Below, in pieces: positions 12,189 to 25,699 of a stretch of 64,000 nt of DNA. The notes below the pieces were generated by a model. The model was not told the origin of the DNA and searched no databases. It saw only the letters and a program-made list of their open reading frames with translations. This DNA is from Epiperipatus broadwayi (lineage: Eukaryota > Onychophora > Udeonychophora > Euonychophora > Peripatidae): positions 8,303,244-8,367,243 of the forward strand of contig JAQFVV010012418.1 in NCBI GenBank assembly GCA_028023455.1, given 5' to 3'. The position numbers and the translations under genes are program-made. The number at the start of each line of letters is the position of its first letter. The first letter of the stretch is position 1.

Positions 12189-15100
12189 TTTCATCGCACC
12201 ATCGCCAGCATACTATCCGAAGATCCCAGGTCTGACCGTAGTAAGATGTACTCCTTTTTTTTTGTGACAACCGCCATCTCGTTACAGTATATATATATAT
12301 ATGCAGTTAATTGATAAATGAACTTGATAAATATTTGTAAGCAGTTTATCACACCATTTTTTTAAAAGTTTGTTATAAATCCAAAGTTGTTATTTTATGA
12401 AATTTATGCAAATTTATATGCATGTCTTGCAGATTTGTTGGGAAATGCTTTTTTAACACTGGGTCTCATTTATTTAAAACAGTTAAAAAGAGACTACAAC
12501 TGCTTTTTTAAATTAGAATTAAAAAAAATATTTACATTTTTTAATAATAATATTTTTAAAAAAATCAAATGAAGTATATTAGTATTCACAAAGAAAATAT
12601 AATAGTTCTTGAATTTTACTATTTATAATTAATGTAATATGTGTTTTAAAACAAATTATTTATTCATTATACCCATTGTTTTCAAGTTTGTTATTTACAT
12701 AATTATTTTTCCTCATTGTAATTTTTTGTATTTTGAACTGAAAATCATGTCAAAACATCATATTGTTAATCCTCCCCCCCCCCCCTCTTTTCTTTTTTTT
12801 TTTTTTTTAGAAAACATTAATTAGAGTTATTCTTTTTTTTAATATGTATTTTTGATTTCTTTATTGTTTTTTTATTCTAGGTCTAGATTTTGTTTTTCAC
12901 TTCTATTTTTTTTATTTTATTTTACTGTATAAAAACTTTTAAATAGTCCTATCTTGGTCAAAAGTTTTTCTATAGAGAATTATGAAAGCTAAAACATTAT
13001 TCAGCAGATTTGCTGGTTGATGGTGATTTTAGCACTTCTTCATCATTTCATTACTCTCCAGTTAAAAATCATATAATTTTCATTTATTGATCAATAATTG
13101 AATGGCAGCTAATTTTGGAATTCTATAGTTTGGCTACTTGAAACAAAAATCCTACATGAAACCTGAAAAAATTTCCAATTTTTAATTACTGTGTAACTAC
13201 CATTTCTAAAATCAGTTTTTCAATTTATATAAAATGTTTATTTTTTTGCATTTCAACATAGGTAGCATTTTATTCTAAAAATACTGAATGAAAATTTAAA
13301 TCTGTCTTTCTATACGTGTAAATATTGCAGCAGCTTTAAGTGCTTTGTTTTTCACTGATATATTTGCTTATAACTTGATAAGATATAGTTGCTTTTTTTA
13401 AAATTTCTACTTGCAATAATTAATTAATTTATACATTTTTTAAAAAAATAATTTCTGTAGTGTGAATAGGCTTATATATATTATCAAGTAATTTAGCACT
13501 TTATTAAAATTGCTTGAGGTGTTATTTTATTCTTGATTACATAACACTTTTATAAAATATTGATTGAAAATAGAAATGAATAAATAGTTATAAATTATAA
13601 AAATTTTAACCAAAAATAAGATTGAAATAAAATATAAAAGCTTGATGATATTCCAATTGAAATTAAATAATTTGAGAGATATGATGCATATTTATAATAT
13701 AATTTGTATGTTTAGTAGATTTTCTTTAAGCATTATGAAGTGTAATTCTGGAAATTTAATAACAATCATCTTATTCACACATGTGCTCTAAAGATACTTT
13801 TGATATATTTGAATAAACATATTTCTCATAGAATAGGTGTTTAATTCCTAAAATAGTTTGGATTTATTGATAAAGAAATAATTGGAATGGTGAAAACTAT
13901 TTTTGAGAGATATAAAGGGGGAAGATAGAAATATATTAATTTTTTTTATTGATCTTAACAAAGAAAGACAAGGTATGTGTTGAAAATTTATGTGTGATTT
14001 TAAAGATATATATCATTAAATAAAGCACCAACTTCGTGTATGCTTGAAACCAATGTTTTAAATTACCAGTAATATTATTCTGGAAAAGGATTTTGGTATA
14101 TAATTAAATAAATACAATAATTTATTTTAAATAGCTTGTATTTTTTAAAAAAATAAATGTGAAAAAGTCTTGAACTGATAATTTTAGTAGATTACATTTG
14201 AAAAAATCAATTCAAATAAGGTAATTTGTATTAACAGTATGATAACAAAAGAAATTTTTAGTTTTAAAGTTTATTTATAATCAACTATTCATTACTGAAA
14301 TCATAAATTATCAAATTTAATAAATATAATTGGAATAAAGAACTAGATAAACAAATAAGAAGTAAAACAACTGTAAACTAGTTTTAGGAAATAGATTTAT
14401 GTGGGGGGGGGGGATAATAAAGTCATTAAGGAGTGATAACACTAAAAAATACCAAATTTAGTTACTAAGAATCTTTAAGAACTTTCTTAACTTTACCATT
14501 TCATTCATAAAATTGGGACGGTGAGGACTACAATTAATTTATCAAATTGTAATAATCATGATAACTGATTAAAATGTTGAAATAATACCTTTAAAAGCTA
14601 AAGATTCTTATGTTATATTTTGTTCTTTGTATATATCAGAGGCATCTGAAAGAATTTTTAGAATATATTCTTTAATAATAAACCATACATTTGATCAGAA
14701 AATATCAAAAATATAAAAATATTAAGAAAATCTTTGTAACTAGATAGATAAATTAATAATAGGACAGTATTTGTTAATAACTGAATGACAAAAGTTAAGA
14801 TAATGATTTCAGATTTTAAATATTCATGAAATAAACTACCAAATAGAGAGGAATTAATGAAGATAACACCATAATAAAAAAGAACAAACTAGACATAAAC
14901 TGATTATTGATAATGACAGTGTTTAGAATTCAATAATAGGAAAATAATAAATAGAAAGTTTAAGTCTGTGATTAGTGTTGTTAATTACAATTAATTGCCA
15001 TCATTTTTTTAATGAATTTCATTTGAAACTGAAAGATCTTAAGTGTTAAAATATGTATATTATTATTATTATTATTATTTTGTCTAAAAAGTGATTGTGA

Positions 15101-15540
15101 TAAACAGGATCAGATTTATATTTTTTTAGGCTCTAAGCTCACAAAAAATTGAGGCTTCCTCCCCAATTTTTTTAATTGTATAAAAATCACACATATGCCT
15201 ATTTACACAGATTATTAATACATAGCAAAGTCTTTATTAAATTATTTAACTTTAAGATGTGTACAATATAAATTAAACAAAATATAATATAAAATAAAAG
15301 CACATATATGTTTATATCATATTCTTTGAAAATGAAGCAAATCTAAAAATACCATTTATGCAATTTTTCAGATACAAAGTTAGAAATAGTATTATTAATA
15401 GACAAACTATAGAGTTTATATTTTAAAAGCCCCCTGAAAGCTGAGGCCCTAAGCTTTAACATATTTAGCTTAATGATAAATCTGGCACTGGAGACAAGGA
15501 AAAGATTATTAAAAAAGCTACTATTTAATAGCATTTAATA
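12189..15540. other. Intronic AT-rich DNA without a gene
   Basis: No coding or repeat unit was recognised apart from simple sequence: C12 followed by a T-rich tract at 12774-12810, G10 near 14403 and an ATT run near 15059-15080. Confidence 0.4.
12774..12810 (+). repeat. C12 and T-rich tract ending in AG (cryptic acceptor-like)
   Basis: Twelve C are followed by about 23 mainly T bases and then AG. It resembles a very strong 3' splice acceptor, but the sequence that follows has no sustained reading frame. I treat it as simple sequence that could act as a cryptic acceptor. Confidence 0.5.
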
Positions 15541-15795
15541 AACTTTTTTTTATTCACTTTTTACAATGCATTTCATTTTTTATATTTCTTGTTAATATCT
15601 CCTTACACTGTTGACTGATCATCATTTTTATCAGAGCTTTTCTTATCTCTCCAAATTTTGTATATATATAAAAAAAGCCTTTTACAAAATTTGTAGAGTT
15701 AAGAGATCTGATGAAGACTTCTAGTCATCAAACTTGTAAGGAAATATTATCAAGGAATAAATAAAATTTAACACATTGTAAAAAGTAAATAAAGA
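15541..15795. repeat. Imperfect hairpin element (about 255 bp), MITE-like
   Basis: The left arm (cactttttacaatgcatttc through ctccaaattttgta) and the right arm (tacaaaatttgtagag through cattgtaaaaagtaaataaa) are inverted copies with scattered mismatches. They are separated by about 20 bp. The right arm contains CTGATGA and a GACT/AGTC stem near 15707. I see no clear target duplication. Confidence 0.6.
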
Positions 15796-15799
15796 AAAA

Positions 15800-18700
15800 T
15801 ATATTAAATGCTACTATATAAATATATACAATAAATACATAATGGACCAAGAAGTAAAAAAAAAATTATAATACTTCTTCATTTGTTTGTCATATCTTTA
15901 ACATAAAATAATGGATCACTTTACATTTTTAACAAGCATATATAACCCTAAAATATCAATAATCTCTTGTATATTAAATATCTTTACATTGCTAAGATGT
16001 AATTAGTCATTTAATTTTTAGAACACAATTAAAAATAAATGTTCTTGAGAAAAGAAAAAATAAATAAATATATGATCAAATTTCTTATTGTCTTCTCTAA
16101 ACATATCTGATATTATTTAACTATAGCATGATCTATAAATCAACAGAAATATCACTATTCTACTATCATCCGTGTAATATAATGATAACCATGGTCTTAT
16201 CTTTGTAGGGATATCATCCACACCATTAATAAAGGTATCATGATATTACAGTCATATACTTCATTTTCTCATCTGACTAATCATCACCAAATTATATACT
16301 TACTTTCTAACTAAAAGTAGTAGATACCAGTTAATTAACAGAGTACTATTACACAATTCATTGTAGGATCATTTATTTGAAATGAAAATCCTTTGTTTGT
16401 TTGTGATTTGAATAAGTTTTAAGATTCATTTAATTCATATTTGAACTTTAGGTCCTAGCTATAATAAATGTGCTTTAAACATTACTCCACCAAGTCCATC
16501 AGTCAATATGAGTAATTAATTAATGCCTGGTGGTGATTGAATACCAGATCCTCAAACAAGTTTTTGGTTATTGGTTTTTATTAATAATGAATAAAAAAAT
16601 ATATATAGAAAGGATACTTAAAGAGCAGAATAGTTCAACTCTAAATAATATTAATTTATAAAAGTAATATAATAAAACAAATTATAAAATAATCATTATT
16701 TATCTGCCCTGACAAGGATCATCAATGTTTGACAGTCCATGTGACAATTTTTTTTTTATGAGTTTGCATGCACCTAAATTTTTGCACTACTATTCCATTT
16801 TTATATAATTAAATTATGCTGTAGATAAATAATATTAAATTTTTTTTACAATACAATAATTTTTTATAGTACCTTATTCTTTTATGAAAAAAATGTTAAA
16901 ATTTAAGTTTAATTGTTGCTTATTTTTACTTTCGCTAATTTTTAATGTTTGGAGTTAAGCAGATTTTTGAAATTTAAATTGGTCAGATATGATTTTATTT
17001 TTTATCAATTTCACTGATGAAAATAATTTTTATAAAGATCAAAACTGCAAGGCTTAGAAAAGACAAACAATTGTAAAATGAAGGTTAAAAATAATTATAG
17101 TCTCATTCTAAATGAGCCTTAAAATTAAATAAATGGTTTAAATGTGTAGTTGCAGAATGAATTTGGAATTTTTTTTTTTAATTTGAACCACTAAATTTGA
17201 ATTCTTGCTATAATTTTTTTTTCTTCTAAGGATTAATAAATTATTATTTGGTTGCAGTATTACTTTACGAGATCTAACCATACTTTTAATGTGTATAATC
17301 AGAAGTTCAATGTATCAAAATTAAATCTTAACGTATACCAAGTTTGATGCATACACTATAATATTTATAAAACTCGTAGCTCTTCTCTGTCATATGATCA
17401 TTCCATAAGCTTTTTTCTTTTTATGCGTTTTTTATTTTATTCTACAATTTTTTCTAAAATGTATTATATAATTTTCCAGTCTCATATGATTTAAATATTT
17501 ATTGTTTTTTTTTCACATACTTTATTTTATTCTTTATTTTTCTCTTTCTAAATATCATTTATAGGTTCTTATTTTATTTAGATTTCTGTTTTACCAATTA
17601 ATAATTGGGTGATTAGATAAATTGACTATGGGTTAACTATTGGTAAAAAAATCTTGAGTATTCTCAGAAATCTTCATTTTCCTGGAAAAATATCCAAGCT
17701 TATTTAATTTCAAACACCAGGTATGGATATGGCACGGAGTTCTGCTATCCACATGATGAGCCTTTTTTCTCCTATTAAGATTATTAGGAGTACTGACACT
17801 TTTTTTACTCTGAAATTAATAACTAAAATAAAGGTATTTATTAATACTATATAAAATAAATGTTGACTTGGCATATTTAATGATTAAAATTGAAATGTAA
17901 ACTGAGGAAATTCATAGTGGTTTTTTTTTTTTCAAACATTCATACATTTGTTTTTCAATATTTTTTTCTGAATTGCAGTATTTAGTCATGCTTCCTTTTA
18001 TTTTCTTGTTTATTCAACAAGATTTAAGTCTCGTTTTTGATTCATAGCTTTTTCTAAACATATGTGTTGGATTTTGTTATTATTATTATTAAGGCAGGCT
18101 GAAATCGTTTTTGCAGGCTGTTTTTCTAAATATTTATAGTTAATTTTTTTTTTTACTTTAATAAGATACATACTGAGCTTGACTTCTTTCTTTGGAATTG
18201 TTTTATTTGATAAATTTTAATTTTTCATATAAATTGGATTTTTTATTTATTTTTAACTATTTTTAAACCTTTTTAATTATAGTTTTCAATCATGATTTTA
18301 AATTTATATGTACATGTATATATGGTACCATTTAAGATGTTTTTTATTGTGAATTTTAACTGTAATATGTCATTCATATGAATATATCATGATAGTATGA
18401 TATAATTAAAAATAGCTTGATGAAGATCAGTTTTTGTCTATTCTATCTATATGTGTATGTTCTTTATCACCATAATGAGTGTAATATTAAATTATGATGT
18501 AAAATAAAAATGGTAGCTTGCAAGAAATAGCTCATGTATCTTCTGAAGAAAATTCAATAAAATAAAAAAGTTGTCTAAAATGTATAAATTTTGAATTTTG
18601 CATGAAGACAAACAAAAAAGTATATGTGTAATGTATTCTAAATAAGGATTTATTTGTCCAGTAGCTAATTCAAAACATCATTGCTTAATTTTAATGATGT

Positions 18701-19138
18701 TATATTGGGATTTTTTTTAAATAAATTTTTTGTTCACAATTAGTAGTCTGACTGGTTTGAAACTATTCAATCTCAATGAATCAAAATTAATGCAACCTGG
18801 TAGTGGCCTTCATAGATTTTATGCTTTTTATAACAAATACAAAGGTCATTAAACTTTAAAAGAAATTAAATTATAATTGTATTCCTCTAATTCACATCTT
18901 ATGAATAAATTTTATGAGATACAGATTCATATATATGAGTCATAAGTAAAATTTCTCAAAAATCGAAACTTGAAATTTTTATATTAAAAACAGTACTTCA
19001 ATAAAACCTTTTCTATTTTGATAATATACAAATAAAACATATACAACTGATACTTTCTACCAGTATTATTAAATGCCGCACTAGCAAAAACCTATTGTTG
19101 TCATTAGAATTATAGTAATGTATATGTTTACTTGGCTT
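15800..19138. other. Intronic AT-rich DNA without a gene
   Basis: No reading frame, element boundary or structured repeat could be supported. Confidence 0.4.
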
Positions 19139-19920
19139 CATAAATTAGTCGATCGCAAAGCCAATTTTAGTCGATCACGAGGCCAATCTGGCAAGAGCTG
19201 TCGGATAACGAGTGAAACAAATTAAGTCACAATTTTCAAGTTTTTTTGTTTTTGTTCTATCTTTTTTTCCAATTCTAGATAGGTAAAATTCACTAAGTCG
19301 TATCATTATTGAAAATAATATTTTTAATCTTGACTTAACTCTTTCAGCTTCAAGCCGCCATATTGAACTATTTAAAATACTGGCCTGACACACAATTTTC
19401 ACAATAACTTCAGTTTTAATTATGTTAGAGCAAAAACAATTACATTGCTAGAAACTAGAAACATAAGGAAAACAATAAACATAAAATAAATAGTGATAAC
19501 TATATAAAAAATAAGGAAAAAAAGAAATTTTCACATCCGAAATACTTATTATTTTATTGTTTGTTCATAATATGATAAGTAACATTAACTAAAATTGAAA
19601 ATACATCTTCAGTGATAATTTCTTTGCATTCCTCACAAAATTATCTTTCTAAACATGTATAACATGTCTTACCTGAGATAATCCACAGCTTCACAATCTC
19701 CAAAAGCAGTCGGATATGACTTCTTCATTTTTATCTTGTACCCCAAATGTTCTAAATGTCAAAGGCATCTATAAAGAAAAAGATTCATCCTAATAAAAGA
19801 TACAAAAGAAATCATCATAGCAATTGGCTTCTTGTCTGTCTAAAACTAGAAATTGTAGGCTACTGTCTATATCACTATGATAAAATGAGTTTCATCTCTT
19901 CATTTTATATTTTTTGTGTA

Positions 19921-20048
19921 CATCAGTGATGTTTATATTCTTTATGGACACCAGTTATGTTTATATTCTTTATGCACACAAGTGAAGCTTATATTCTTTA
20001 TGCACACAAGTGATGTTTATATTCTTTATGCACAGAAGTGATGCTATC
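19921..20048. repeat. 28-bp minisatellite, about 4.5 copies
   Basis: The unit acaagtgatgtttatattct plus ttatgcac is repeated head-to-tail with few changes, for example agttatg and gtgaagct variants. Confidence 0.8.
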
Positions 20049-20072
20049 TTATTATATTTATTGTACTACATA

Positions 20073-20212
20073 GATATAATTTATTTGCATATAGTGTATT
20101 TGTTAGCTATTGACTTGAAAATAATGTTATGAAACATATAGCAAAACCAAAGCATGAATCACGTATATATAATTTATTTGCATACAGATCATTTGTTAGC
20201 TATAGACTTAAA
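20073..20212. repeat. Short direct repeat pair (about 47 bp, 92 bp apart)
   Basis: gatataatttatttgcatat followed by tttgttagctattgactt at 20073 recurs as tatataatttatttgcatac and tttgttagctatagactt near 20165. Confidence 0.6.
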
Positions 20213-20570
20213 AAACGTAAACAAGAATCGGAATTATAACAAATTACTTATAAATCATATTATATATATATACATAAACATAATTAATGATTTTCATAAT
20301 AAATTATACTTTTTGAAAAACATTATTTTTATAAGTGTAGAACGTTAAAAGTTACATTAGATATTAATTGTATACGAACATAAATAACTAACACACACAA
20401 ATTACAAACTAAAAATAATTAATAAAAATGCTAATTTAAATAAAAATATATTATTGTTTTATTAAAAAAATTAAAAAAAAATTTTTTAAATGTTACAAAA
20501 TTACGTTGACCGGCTTCTTTCCACCATCTTTAAAATATAGTACCAGAGAAATGACATCTGCAGCCCCGTA

Positions 20571-20613
20571 AATTATTTTTGTCTTTTATCGCTCGTGATA
20601 AGTACAAAAATTA
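20571..20613. repeat. Short hairpin
   Basis: aattatttttgt pairs with acaaaaattatt, and inside it cttttatcgctcgtgataag forms a further stem. It is probably part of the surrounding transposon. Confidence 0.4.
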
Positions 20614-21447
20614 TTAAAAAAGACAAAAGAATTAAATACTGTGGTTGATTAAAACTGCTGCCAAAAATTTAAATTTTAACCGATTTTTTTGAAATAAACA
20701 TTTTCTGAAAGCTACGTCATCAATCTTTCAAATGATCGTATTTTCAGCTACGTCACACATACCTTTTACGTCATAAGAAAGAAAACAAAACAACATCTGG
20801 AAAACGCCGGAGGCGTGCGCTCGCAGTGCTCAAAAAGCTGTTAATGTAGCTAATTTGAATTAATAAATATTGTTAATAATTAATCATGTTGCTTTAATTC
20901 TTCCAGACATGAGTTTTTTGGCCCATTAAATAATTATTTTTTACTAGATATATATATAAAAATAGTATTATTTCACACCTCCCTCCACTTAGACTATGCC
21001 TATAACAACAAGTCGATCACAACACATTTTAAAAATAAAAAGTAGATCTTATTAAACACAAAAGTTGGCCACCCCTGGTCTATTCAATTTTTTATTTTGT
21101 TTTGTTTTATTTAAAAATTATCAATGTATGTTGACAACTCAATCATTTAATTTTTTAATAACTAAAGTATAAAATAGTGCTAACAGATTACAAGAAAGGC
21201 TACTACTAAATTCTATATAATTATCACATTTTGTGCAGAAGAATAGCTTATGGTTCTATTAATGTATCAATCCCTTTAAAGTGTCTAGAACTTAATTAAA
21301 ATTATATTATTTATCTTCAATGTTTAGGCAAAAATTTAAAATTATTATATATTTAATGATATTCTAATTATCTTTTGTAATATAAAATTCTTTATTGACA
21401 TACTAAAGTACTAAATATTTCAGAACATTAATTATATAAGTATTAAT

Positions 21448-23467
21448 CCTTCAGTCATGTGTGGTTCACAAATATTTTTAAATCTACATTCACCACCTTT
21501 AAACTAGTTTGAAAAACACAAGTGAATCACTTATGCTTAGAGCTTAGTCTTATATAAGCCAACCCTAGCTGACCATGCTTTAAGTCAGAGCTTAAACCTT
21601 TTGTATGCCTGACATATAAATTGACAAACAAGTTGTACAAATTTATTTAATCTATAACAGGAGAAAGCCAGAATTTAATTTTTAACCACTTGTGATTCGA
21701 TATAATGTAATTAAATGTATTAGGCAAGTGCTAAAGACAATATATAATAATAAATAATGAATAGTTTAAACAGGCTTAAAGCCTGTACTCAATGCTCTTT
21801 AAAATTTCACAATAATCAAGCATATTTTGGTGATAGAGGGAACTGCTCTTTATGCGCCCAATAAATTAATTACTACTCTTCAATAAATAATGATGGAAAT
21901 AATCTTTCAATCATGCATTGTTCATGAATATTTTTAAATCTGCACGCCCTCTCCCATAAGCTAGAGTTTGAAAAACACAGGTGAATCATTTGTGCTTAGG
22001 ATTTATATAAGTCAACCCTAGCTTACCATGCTTAAGTCAGGAGGGCTTGGATCTGTTATATTACTCACATGTAAATTGACAAATGGTTTGTACAAATTTA
22101 TTCAGTCTATAACAGTAGAAAGATAGAATCTCATTTTTAAACAACTGCAGTTAAACAGATATATTAATTTTCAAATGTAATGTAATTAAATTTATTTCTT
22201 AACTAAGCACTGAAGATATATTTAATAATAACTAGCAAAGGGAATAATGCTTCAGACATGTGCTATTCACAGATATTTTTAAATCATTCACCCATAAACT
22301 AGAGTTTGAAAAACACAAGTGAATCACTTGTGCTTAAAGCTTATTCTTTTTTAACCAACCCTAGCTAATCATGCTCAAGTCATGGCTTGAACCTATTGTA
22401 TGCCTGATATATAAATAGACAAATGGATTGTACAAAATTTCTTTAGTCTGTAATAGGAGAGAGACAGAATCTTATTTTTAACCACCTTACAGCTCTAAAC
22501 ACAAATGATTTACTTGTGTTTTCAAACTTTAGCTTATGGATGAGTGTATATAAATTTAAAAATATTACTGAAAGATTATTCCCTGATTATTTTTTATTAT
22601 ATATATCTTCAAAGTTTGATTAATAGATTGAATTACATTACATTTGAAAATTAATATATCTGTAATCACAAGTGGTTGAAAATGAGATTTTGTCTCTCTC
22701 CTGTTATAGACTGAATAAATTTGTACAATTCGTTTGTCAGTTTATATGTCAGGCATACAATAGGTTCATGCTCTAACTTAAGCATGGTAAGCTGAGGTTG
22801 GCTTCTATAAGAATAAGCTCTAAACACAAGTGATTCATTTGTTTTTCAAACTCTTGCTTACCTGTGAATGCATGTAGATTTAAAAATATTTGTGAATAGC
22901 ACATTACTGAAGGATTTATTCCCTTCATTATTTATTATTATATCTGTCTAATTGCAGGTGGTTAAAAATGAGATTTTGTGTCTCCTGTTATAGACTGAAT
23001 AAATTTTTACAAATCATTTGTCAATTTAAGTATGGCAAGCTTGGATTAGATTATATAAAAATAAGCTCTAAGCCCAAGTGATAACATTTATGTTTTTCAA
23101 ACTTTAGCTTACAGGTGAGGGCATACAGATTTAAAAATATTCATGAATTATTTCCTTAGTTATTTATTACTACATATTGTCTTTAGTACCTGATTAGTAG
23201 CTTTAATTACATTACATTTGAAATTTAATATATCTGTCTAATCACAGGTTGTTAAAAATCAAATTCTATCTCCTATTACAGACTGAATAAATTTGTACAA
23301 TTCATTTGCCAATTTACATGTCGGGCATATAGTAGGTTCACACCCTCATTTAAGCAAGGTTACAGGTGAGTGTGTGTAGATTTAAAAATATTTGTGAACA
23401 ATACATGACTGATAGACTATTCCCTTTATTTATCATTACATATTTCTTCAGCATTTGATTAATAGAT
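21448..23467. mobile_element. Inverted-tandem array A (units in both orientations)
   Basis: Three units in one orientation start near 21450, 21903 and 22249 with (c)ttcagtcatgtg-like strings. Three or four inverted copies follow from about 22485 to 23420 and end in catgactgaaag-like strings. Unit length is roughly 350-450 bp. The flanks TTAATTATATaAGTATTAAT (21428-21447) and TTAATTATATtAGTATTAAT (23468-23487) are a candidate 20-bp target duplication with one mismatch. Each unit carries a conserved palindromic block: TAAGC, then CACAAG TGATTCA CTTGTG, then CAAACTcTAGCTTA. There are no coding frames. Architecture matches arrays B and C. Confidence 0.7.
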
Positions 23468-23487
23468 TTAATTATATTAGTATTAAT

Positions 23488-25699
23488 TACACAAGCATTA
23501 CATTTAACGAACCACTATTGTGCTAAAGTTGTTTTTTTTTCCATTAAATTGTTAATTATTCAAGTATTAAATCCATTTGCTGTCAGATGAGTAACTGGTA
23601 TAAAATGCTTAGTTTATTTTTTCTTAAGACTATTTTGTCTCTAAAAGATTTAAATGTTAACCTTATTGCTGTTTTGCGTATTCCATCAATAATAATATTT
23701 ATTAATATTTTAAATATAACATTATAACAGAGAATAGTGTCATATAATATATTGAACCAGATGCTTTATCCATTTCAGAAGTTCCATTGCGAAATTAAAA
23801 CTAACTTATTTTTATAAAGATTTTAAAAGAAAACTATTTGAAAGTTGTATGTTTTTTTTATGCATTAAGAGTATGTGCAATAACACACATACTTGATTAT
23901 ATTTTAAAATTCTATGATTTTACTCTTCAATAGATTTTATTTTAAAATAATTTTCTTTTGACACTTGTTTTTTTTTTTCTCACAGTAATTAAAAGCAAGC
24001 AAAGTGCATTTTAATTTTAAAATGTTTTGATTGTGATGAAGTTTCATTTTATTTTTGATTGTAATCTATTTTTTTAAAAAAGCTGAGACTTATTTTTGCA
24101 TTTACTTTTTTTTAATTAACTTTGAATAAGATAAGAGCCCTGGTCAGATGTTTTTTTAATTAAGCAGAGGTAGAGATTTACTCTGGTTGAAACTTCTAAT
24201 TAAAGATTAAACAGAAGATAAGAATTGCACATAAATAACCCTAGGTTTCGGACTGATTTGGATTCTGCTGATTTATTTTCTTCTACTTATGATTATCCTG
24301 CTTATTATTCAGTCTTTTTTTTTTCATATTACGATTTCTATTTGGATCGTATTCTCATTGTTCATTGTGGTTTGCCAAAGTTGGATTTCTGTGGACTGCT
24401 AATAATACTACTATTTTCCATGATAGTAGTGGCCAACCAGTCACCATGCCAAAAATATACACCATGAGAAATTTTCACAAATGCAGTGCTAAACTTTCTC
24501 AAAAATTAAACCTGGAACTCCATAATTGTGACTTCAAGATTATGACCTAGGAACCTAGTCCAGAACTGATCCAAAGATTTCCTCCAGACTCCTGAACATA
24601 TAAAAGTAAATCAAAATCTTTGTAAGGAACTGTATATAAACCTGAATTTTGCGTATCTCACTGAAATTACTCTATGGACTATCTAAAGCCTGAAAGGTAA
24701 CTGAACTTTTATATATTGAAACCAAGGCTTAAATCTCTATTAAAGTCTTAGCTTAATCTAAAAACAAACCATCTATATAATATATTTTGCATAATCATAT
24801 CTTTAATTATTTTCTTATGTATTTTATTTATACTGTGTATTGGAGTCTTAGTTTTAAGATTTCATATTTTTAAATTTATTTATCCGAGAGTGTATTGTGA
24901 GTTTCTATTTTATATACTAGAGTGTTGTCTCTTTTTATGTTGCTAATCCTTGATAAATGCTTGGCCAGATATTAGTAATTTTCTTCTAACTCACCTGTTC
25001 TTTTTTGTTATAATTAATTTAGATAAGCTTGCTTTGTATTTTCCTGCAGACCGCAAACCTTTTGGCTGGTGGTTTATCAAATGTATTGTTCTGTTTTTCC
25101 TAAATCAAAGATTTTGTTTTCTTCTATTTAAGATTATGTAAATCGTAATCTTGTTCTATTTTCTTGTATTGGAATCAATCTTGATGATCTTGAACATGAT
25201 CATTTATGGGTCTATTCTGTAGACATATGACATTTTTAGTCCCAATGTTTCTTTTCCGGGCTAAGGAAAGTTCGCCTGCACTGTTTTGTTGTATTCCCTA
25301 CAAGACCACTTTGTTTTGAAATCTCTAAATAGGGAAACTGGAATTAGTTTATTTAAATCGCTAGCAGAAAGGCACAAATCCCTTTTTAATTTTTAAGTGA
25401 GAAAATGAACTTATCTGCCAGGGTATTTAATGTTTTCAATACTCTTGTATACTCTCTTATAAATACGCTAGAGAAATCTAGGTCAAACTTTCATATTTTG
25501 TTTACCTGGGATTTATTATTGTAAATTTAGTAAACTATGAAATTATTTGAAATTATTTTGGCTGACGTTTGTTTCTGTATTCTTTTCTCAATTGTCTGAA
25601 CAATGTTAAAGATCTCTTTCTCTTCCTGCATCTAACTGGAATCATTCATCATCATCATTAACTTTTGGATCACTGTAAATTAAATTTTCTATGTGATGA
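23488..25699. other. Intronic DNA, unassigned
   Basis: AT-rich to about 24160. Then somewhat more GC-rich to 25690, with short frames (around 24225-24550) that stop quickly and match nothing I know. This could be the interior or 3' region of an old retroelement. No boundary was found. Confidence 0.3.

Larger units (their letters stand above)
19139..21077. mobile_element. Probable hAT-like non-autonomous element (right end clear)
   Basis: The right end reads gttggccacccctg. Its complement, CAGGGGTGGCCAAC, is a classical hAT terminal sequence, and it is preceded by aaaagtagatctt as in many hAT ends. The next eight bases, GTCTATTC, fit the nnnTAnnn target pattern of Buster-type hAT elements. 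At the left, a direct pair of ttagtcgatcgcaaagccaa-like strings (19146-19190) and a GC-richer interior suggest the same element. I could not locate the left terminus, so the start is a guess. No transposase is visible. Confidence 0.4.

Noticed and set aside
12771-12830. Exon after the strong acceptor-like tract at 12810
   Set aside because: The downstream sequence has stops in all frames within a few codons.
19921-20048. CRISPR-like array
   Set aside because: The units are contiguous 28-mers without unique spacers, in an animal genome.
18436-21085. GTCTATTC at 18436 as the left target duplication of the hAT-like element ending at 21077
   Set aside because: The sequence after it does not start with CAG or any match to the right terminus, and an 8-mer match over this distance can be chance.
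21448-23467. Hammerhead call for array A
   Set aside because: There is no CUGANGA core in any unit and the GAAA is replaced by CAAAC. Only the palindrome is conserved.
24225-24550. Two overlapping frames of 61-80 codons
   Set aside because: They show no domain, no splice context and no recognisable family, and stops follow at once.
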